A DNA stretch of 64,000 nucleotides from an uncultured Lachnospiraceae bacterium (GTDB lineage Bacteria; Bacillota; Clostridia; Lachnospirales; Lachnospiraceae). Numbering within the stretch: the stretch's first letter is position 1; each line of letters starts with the position of its first letter. This document shows positions 58,853 to 64,000 of this stretch, piece after piece. The stretch spans positions 1-64,000 of the forward strand of contig CAJTPO010000025.1 of assembly GCA_910578115.1 (NCBI GenBank), given 5' to 3'. The notes under the pieces were generated by a model. That model had not been told where the DNA came from. It ran no database searches and was given only the letters and a program-made list of their open reading frames with translations. The translations under genes were made by a program, and so were the position numbers.

Positions 58853-61800
58853 TTATTCCCGTTCAGAAAGCAGCATCATCAGGTTAGTCCGGCCTGCAGT
58901 CAGTACCGACAGGGCGCACCCAGCCAGATAGCAGGCCAGGAATCCCGCTCCTGCCAACCACAACACCCCGCCGGGATACAGCAGAGTCATAGCCAGAACG
59001 CCAATGATACAGCCCAGCAGACACAGTGCCGCCTGTTCCAGGAAAAAGGAAGCAAATGCCCGCAAAGGGGATGCGCCAAGCCCCCGCATGATCGCCAGTT
59101 CCATCCGACGGCTGCTCACCATTAGCCAGGAGATGATAAAGCCCAGCAGCCCCACCACCAGAAACAACGCCGGAAAGAGGATGCTGCTGAAACTGATATA
59201 GCGGTTCAATCCCCCTACCGTCTCCACAAAGTTCTGATCCCGGAGCAGGACGGTGACCCGATTACGGTTGGTAACGCCTACCTGACTGTATTGCTGCTCT
59301 GCCAGCCAGTCCCGCAGATCTTCCAGTTTATAGGCAGAGCGCAGAGTGAAACGGCAGGTCTCGAAGCGAATACGGAAATAGAGGCTCTTCTTCAGACTGT
59401 CCACATTCATGATCCGGCCCAGATCACGACTGGGCATCTCCTTGTCTCCCTCTCCATACAACCACTCCGGGCTGCACCACAACGACAGCGGCGCATACAC
59501 ATTATCCTTCGCGCCGACGGAGGTAAAGCTGCCCACGATCCGAAAGTTCACAGGCCACTCCACCAGGAGTTCACGACTGTCCACATACAGGTACATATAC
59601 AGCCTGAGCGTCAGCATGTCCCCCGGCTTTAAATCGTTGTCCTCCAGGAAACGGCTGCCCACTATAACAGGATAGATGTAATCGGACGGCACATAATTCT
59701 CCTCCTCGTAAAGGCGCTCATAGATGGATTCGATCACGGCAGGACAGCTCTCATCCGACAGGCAGCTCTCGTCCCAGCCCTCCAGCCACCGGATCTCGGG
59801 CCGGTCGGTATAGTAAAATTCCTCTGCTGCCGAAAGGCTGTTCACTGTCGAAAGTCTGGGCATCCGGAGTATCTTCACAGCCTTGTCTTTCAATACGGAA
59901 GTAGTAGGAGTAATATCGGGCAGGGATTCCTCTGTTGTATATTCATAGGGCCAGCTGCGGGATACGAAGATATCTTTCAGGTTCCCGGACTTCCACAGCT
60001 GTTGGATATCCCGGGTAGGGACAGCCAGCCCGGTCTGCTTTCGCCCATTGAAGCTGATAACCTGGCCACCTAACACGCTGTCCGCATACAGGCTTTCCAT
60101 CTGGCCGCTCCAGCTCTGGGCGCTGGCAGACAGAAGAGACACGAACAGAGTGAGCACCAGCGCTGCAACAATCACGATCACGGACCGTCGCCCGCCCCGG
60201 CGGGCGGACAGGACAGCGAAGCGCAGAGGACCCTGTCCCCTGGTGGAGGTGCAGCCCCTGGGCACCCGAACCAAAACCTGCCCTTTCTTTGGAGCGTTCT
60301 CCTTTCTGGCATGACGCAGAAAGATAAGGCAGAGCATAAGCGCTGCGAAGAATACCGTCAAACCTGCTGCAAGAGCAGGCCAGCCTGGGACTGCTTCCAT
60401 CTCCTCCGATTCCCTGACCAGACCCACCACAGCCTCGCTGTATCGGGTATCGGCATGGTAGAGGCGTTTTGCCGTCTCCATGGCCGCCGTGACCACACGA
60501 CTCAGTGTCAGGGAACCGATAACCGCCCCCGCCAGCGCCGCCGCACCGGATACGGCTGATGCACCGGAAAGCAGCCACAGCCGTATTTTTCCTCCAGGCG
60601 TACCCAAAGATACCAGCACGCCCACAGTCTCCCGCTGGCGCCCCACGAAAAGAAAAGCAAACAACGTCAACACTGCCAGCGCGCCGATGGCGGCCGACAG
60701 TGTGACAGCCCTGGCAGCGGACTCCATGGCCCGGATAGGCCTGGCCGCAGCGGTGTAGCCCTGATCGTACATGGTCAGCTGGACGCCGGCAGGAAGCAGA
60801 GCCGGAAGTTCCTCTGCCGCCTGTACCGCCTTACGATTATCAAGCACCGCCCTGCCAAGAGAGTATCCAAACAAAGGAGCAGGGAATCCACTCTCGGCAT
60901 CCGAAACCCACAGCCGGTCCGGATAGTCAGCAGAAGGATTCGTAATCCCCACGATCTCCAGAGAACGCTGATCCCCTGTTGCGGTGACCTTGTAGCGCTC
61001 ACCCGGGTCAGAATCCAGAATCTCCAGAGAAACGATATCTCCCACACCCACCGTCAGATACTCCGCCATTCCGCCGCTGATAACGCACACGCCCTTCTCC
61101 CCGGCCTGCGGGAATCGCCCTTCGTTCAGATAGAGATGACCCTGCTGAAACTCTTCCAGGGCAGTAATATGATCACTGGCGGTAAGAACGGCGGTGTTAT
61201 TGGCCATGCTGTAGAGAGTGGCATGTTCCGCAAAGATGCCCTCTGTCAGGGCAGGATCATCCTCTCCGGACAGCTCCAGCCATGGCCTGGCGTCAGAGTC
61301 CGGGAACGGCTGCACCTCAAAGCTTCGACTGCCGACGCCCCAGGATACAAAGGATCCGTTGAGCAGATAAGACTTACCTTCCTCCGGGACAAAACCGCTG
61401 TCAGCCAGCGTGAAATAACTGAGCATATTGTCAGCTCCATAAGGACTGTACAGGGCACGGCTGATCCGACCGTAACTCCTGTCACTTAAGATCGTCTCAT
61501 TGTCTCCCATATAGGTGTCCGAACTTTCCACGTAATAGTAACGGGCATTTTCCAGCAGATCCTGCAGGGTCTCCCTGTCATATCCGGCCGGAAGCTCTCC
61601 TATAACATCATCCCTGTACACGCTCTGGGAAGACGTACCTTCTCTTACCGTAACGCGATGCCACAGGACGTAAAGATCCTCCGGCTCTTTTTCGCTGATC
61701 CCGTCCCCGGACCAAACGCCCTGACGTTGGTTTGACACACCATCGCCCAGATAGTAACAGGGCAGCTTTAAAGGCTCCATGTCCGGCAGATAGAATATAT

Positions 61801-62335
61801 AATATCCATTCCAGACGGCGATATTGCCGTCCGGCAGGATAAAACTGCCTTCGGGAATATCGTTGTCTCCCGCCACGCTGTACAGGATTGCCCGGCTTTC
61901 CGGCAGATCTGCCTCATCCACGGCCCCATAACCCGTGGTATACTCCGCCTTGATAGAAGCCACGATCACCGCGTTGTCACTGTAAGGAGTGACCACACTG
62001 GAATTCCTGTAACCGCTGACAGATACGAGAGTACTCTTCGTCTGCTCCCACAACTCTACCCCGTCCGTGGCCGCTATGGCTTCCTGATCCAACAGCTCAA
62101 GTGCGGCACGGGAGCCGGAATCGGCCGCATCCGCGTCCGGATAATCTTCTCCCATATACTCCACGAGAGCCACAGAGGTATACTGCTCCTCCATCCTGGC
62201 CAGCAAAGCGCTACAGTATGCCCACATGCCAAGGCCCAGAGACAGGGCCACGGTAAGTACCAGGATCAACAGAGCGAAGAGGGCGGTACGCCCCCTGGCC
62301 CGCAAAGTAGACAAAAGACCGTTTCGTATCGGCAT
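58853..62335 (-). CDS. ABC transporter permease with two FtsX domains
   Basis: A 1160-residue membrane protein of the MacB/FtsX exporter type. One N-terminal helix (about 13-35), a large outside domain, three helices around 550-690 (GALAVLTLFAFLFVG region), a cytoplasmic link, a second set starting near 720, another large outside domain, and the last three helices (about 1040-1150, containing RRMELAIMRGLGASPLRAFASFF). The start at 62335 keeps 8-base spacing from GGGAGG. It lies 13 bases after the ATPase gene. The substrate could be a peptide, lipid or bacitracin-type antibiotic; not readable. Confidence 0.9.
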   Translation of the reverse strand: MPIRNGLLSTLRARGRTALFALLILVLTVALSLGLGMWAYCSALLARMEEQYTSVALVEYMGEDYPDADAADSGSRAALELLDQEAIAATDGVELWEQTKSTLVSVSGYRNSSVVTPYSDNAVIVASIKAEYTTGYGAVDEADLPESRAILYSVAGDNDIPEGSFILPDGNIAVWNGYYIFYLPDMEPLKLPCYYLGDGVSNQRQGVWSGDGISEKEPEDLYVLWHRVTVREGTSSQSVYRDDVIGELPAGYDRETLQDLLENARYYYVESSDTYMGDNETILSDRSYGRISRALYSPYGADNMLSYFTLADSGFVPEEGKSYLLNGSFVSWGVGSRSFEVQPFPDSDARPWLELSGEDDPALTEGIFAEHATLYSMANNTAVLTASDHITALEEFQQGHLYLNEGRFPQAGEKGVCVISGGMAEYLTVGVGDIVSLEILDSDPGERYKVTATGDQRSLEIVGITNPSADYPDRLWVSDAESGFPAPLFGYSLGRAVLDNRKAVQAAEELPALLPAGVQLTMYDQGYTAAARPIRAMESAARAVTLSAAIGALAVLTLFAFLFVGRQRETVGVLVSLGTPGGKIRLWLLSGASAVSGAAALAGAVIGSLTLSRVVTAAMETAKRLYHADTRYSEAVVGLVRESEEMEAVPGWPALAAGLTVFFAALMLCLIFLRHARKENAPKKGQVLVRVPRGCTSTRGQGPLRFAVLSARRGGRRSVIVIVAALVLTLFVSLLSASAQSWSGQMESLYADSVLGGQVISFNGRKQTGLAVPTRDIQQLWKSGNLKDIFVSRSWPYEYTTEESLPDITPTTSVLKDKAVKILRMPRLSTVNSLSAAEEFYYTDRPEIRWLEGWDESCLSDESCPAVIESIYERLYEEENYVPSDYIYPVIVGSRFLEDNDLKPGDMLTLRLYMYLYVDSRELLVEWPVNFRIVGSFTSVGAKDNVYAPLSLWCSPEWLYGEGDKEMPSRDLGRIMNVDSLKKSLYFRIRFETCRFTLRSAYKLEDLRDWLAEQQYSQVGVTNRNRVTVLLRDQNFVETVGGLNRYISFSSILFPALFLVVGLLGFIISWLMVSSRRMELAIMRGLGASPLRAFASFFLEQAALCLLGCIIGVLAMTLLYPGGVLWLAGAGFLACYLAGCALSVLTAGRTNLMMLLSERE

Positions 62336-62348
62336 TCTCATCACCTCC

Positions 62349-63011
62349 CTACACCACCGCACCGTCACGCAGCTCCATCAAGGCATCCGCACGCCCACCG
62401 ATGGCAGGATCATGGGTAACCACTACCACGCAGTAGTCTTCCTCATGAGCCAGCCCCTCCAGAATGGCCAGAACATTTTCACCGTTGGCAACGTCCAGAT
62501 TGCCCGTGGGCTCGTCCGCCAGCAACAGCCTGGTCTCCATGCCAAGAGCCCGGGCGATGGCTACCCGCTGCTGCTCTCCGCCGGAAAGCATGGTGGGAAA
62601 ACGGTTGAGGACACTGGATGGCAGGCCCGCACGCTCTACAAGAGCCGCCGCCTTCTCTTTCGCCTGTTTCGGGCGCATTCCCTGCAGTTCCATGGGGTAC
62701 ATCACATTCTCCGCCACCGTCAACAGGGGAAAAAGACGGAAATTCTGATAGATCACCGCCGCCTTCTCCCGGCGGTATCTTTCCAGATCCATCTCAGCCG
62801 TGGGAGTCCCTTCAAAAAGCACCTGCCCCGCAGTAGGCAGATCCAGCCCTGCCATCAGACTGAGCAGAGTTGTCTTACCGCTGCCCGAGCGGCCCATAAT
62901 GGCATGGAGCTTTCCTGTCTCAAAACTGTAACTGACCCCTTTCAGGGCTTCGACCTGCTGATATTGTGTACGATAGGTGTAACCTGTCCCGCGCAATTCC
63001 AAAATACTCAT
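62349..63011 (-). CDS. ABC transporter ATPase (MacB/LolD type)
   Basis: ATP-binding subunit, 220 aa: Walker A GRSGSGKTT, Q-loop region YQNFRLFPLLTVAEN, signature LSGGEQQR, Walker B LLLADEPTGNLD, H-loop VVVTHDP. The TVAENV and LADEPTGNLD wording is typical of the MacB/LolD/BceA exporter group that pairs with FtsX-like permeases. GGAGG lies 5 bases before the ATG. Upstream partner of the two-FtsX permease gene. Confidence 0.95.
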   Translation of the reverse strand: MSILELRGTGYTYRTQYQQVEALKGVSYSFETGKLHAIMGRSGSGKTTLLSLMAGLDLPTAGQVLFEGTPTAEMDLERYRREKAAVIYQNFRLFPLLTVAENVMYPMELQGMRPKQAKEKAAALVERAGLPSSVLNRFPTMLSGGEQQRVAIARALGMETRLLLADEPTGNLDVANGENVLAILEGLAHEEDYCVVVVTHDPAIGGRADALMELRDGAVV

Positions 63012-63288
63012 TTCCGCCTCCTTCAGTGTATGTTTCTAATTTAACAGGTAATCCATCGGGCTGTTTTAGCGTTCAAAATGATCCATTTGCCGCGGGTTGA
63101 GCCCTCTCTGGGGATATACTTCTTCTCTTTTAAGGAACGGAACCCTCCCTATGGATGGCTTTGAATACAAACAGATAATCTTGGCCGAGGCTGTTTCATG
63201 ATCCGTCAGGATCCTTTCCATCCGTTTACCACTCTGCCATCTTTCTGTACGTAAAGATTATCTTCTAATCCCTGTCCCTATAATGATC

Positions 63289-63480
63289 CTACTGGTAACG
63301 AAAAAATTCCGCATACCGTCCATTGGCCGCAAGCAATTCCTCCTGCGTTCCACGCTCAATGATCCTTCTATACTCCAATACAACAATCTGCTCTGCCAAT
63401 CCGATATTGGTCAGACGATGGGAGGTAAAGAGACCGGTCTTGCCCTTGGGCATCCATCACAGCATCCCTGTCACCCTCTC
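63289..63480 (-). pseudogene. 3' remnant of an ABC exporter gene
   Basis: Minus-strand frames give GKTGLFTSHRLTNIGLAEQ then IVVLEYRRIIERGTQEELL, ending in a GRYAEFF segment and a stop at 63289. This is the end of the ATPase domain of an exporter (SHRL...ADRIIVL..G.I.E.GTHEEL). No upstream start or Walker A was found, and a frame change occurs before it. The gap 63012-63288 shows nothing else. Confidence 0.7.
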
Positions 63481-63581
63481 TGGAAATTGGATCTTTCCAT
63501 CCATAAGGGACTGATCACCCGGAATTCCGTATTGAAAAACTTCTTCCGAACTCCGCCCATAATGCTTACACTGTCTATGAA

Positions 63582-64000
63582 TCATTCTCTTTCCATTATC
63601 TTATATATTTTATCATAAATATTTCCATTTGACATATTAATCTGCACATCCGGCCTTGTTCCAGTAATCGCATTTTTATTGCCATCAGATGACTCGACTG
63701 CAACACCGCTGAATCTTACCAGTAATCCTGTTTTAGGAAGCGTTATCAAAATAGGAGACACACCTTTACCGTCTCCCTTCGTCCTTTCCCCAACCAGTTT
63801 CTTTACAAAATGCAGCAAAACTATCAGCCGAAGAATAAACCTGTTCATCAATAATTACCCACCGCTTCGCTCTCAACATCTTTTCTTCTAAAACTGTATC
63901 TGAAGATAACTTCCGTGTAAATGTAAAATAATGTGTTAAACCAAAATCTTCTACAGCAGTGGGGACATTATGTTCCTGTATGTTACTGATTCGCTTGGGT
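63582..64000 (-). pseudogene. Frameshifted S41-family peptidase, 5' end outside the window
   Basis: The 3' part of a C-terminal-processing (S41) peptidase. One frame reads WVIIDEQVYSSADSFAAFCKETG, which holds the catalytic serine motif (SSADSFA), and then runs out. A second frame takes up with LVGERTKGDGKGVSPILITLP and ends with GTRPDVQINMSNGNIYDKIY. The shift lies near 63790, where a few bases expected between KETG and LVGE are missing. A sequencing error cannot be excluded. The start lies beyond the window edge. Confidence 0.75.

Overview
The window looks like chromosome from a gut-type Firmicute of the Lachnospiraceae/Clostridia kind. The evidence is strong AGGAGG-type ribosome binding sites before nearly every gene, CUT1 sugar ABC importers with YesM/YesN-type two-component control, a PadR/HAAS operon, an ECF sigma factor with a small membrane partner, a MurG next to a TSCPD protein, and a feoA-feoA-feoB cluster with a FeoB-associated Cys-rich peptide. 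No rRNA, tRNA, CRISPR array, phage or intact transposase was found. Taxonomy is inferred from gene content only.

Layout. (1) 131-5158: a beta-glucoside-type locus (LacI regulator, GH3 glycosidase, GPH symporter) with two inverted 16-bp candidate operators before the GH3 gene. (2) 5465-5645: hairpins and a candidate structured RNA ending in a plus-strand terminator. (3) 5682-18510: one minus-strand aldonate locus, running sensor kinase, AraC-type response regulator, an unrecognised 636-aa protein, binding lipoprotein, two permeases, enolase-superfamily dehydratase, KDPG aldolase, KDG kinase and a second dehydratase of clear DgoD type. It would import a galactonate-like acid or its conjugate and yield pyruvate plus glyceraldehyde 3-phosphate. 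(4) 18705-22678: a decayed AlbA_2-type gene, then a PadR-controlled operon of small membrane proteins and an esterase. (5) 23157-25927: an ECF sigma/partner operon and an XRE regulator with a minisatellite linker. (6) 25991-29586: ferrous iron uptake with two TTAG-N6-CTAA operators at its promoter. (7) 29796-35993: a second GH3 enzyme and two tandem AAA-ATPase/PD-(D/E)XK paralogues with a mosaic identity pattern. (8) 36063-40900: metallo-hydrolase, pgi, murG, TSCPD protein and a membrane protein. (9) 40955-49965: a seven-gene minus-strand operon with a class II aldolase-like protein, a double nucleotidyltransferase, a membrane glycosyltransferase fused to a phosphoribulokinase/uridine-kinase-like domain, a HAD phosphatase, a GT2, a GDPD-like protein and a GT-C enzyme. 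It reads as an unrecognised nucleotide-sugar and glycan pathway and is the best candidate for a new system. (10) 50222-56788: an alpha-galactoside locus (GH36, ABC importer, divergent AraC regulator). (11) 56844-58660: a cloverleaf-like element, a possible BECR-fold nuclease in AT-rich DNA, a CPBP protease and a small antitoxin-like protein. (12) 58853-64000: a MacB/FtsX-type ABC system followed by two decaying genes, the last running off the edge.

Several repeat families run through the window: an approximately 100-bp imperfect palindrome (full or partial at 6.8, 21.3, 24.3 and 26.5 kb), and a 78-bp unit (one copy at 19.5 kb, three in tandem at 22.7 kb) bounded by the same kind of TATAGTAAAC ends. 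They sit between genes and look like non-autonomous mobile or structured RNA elements.
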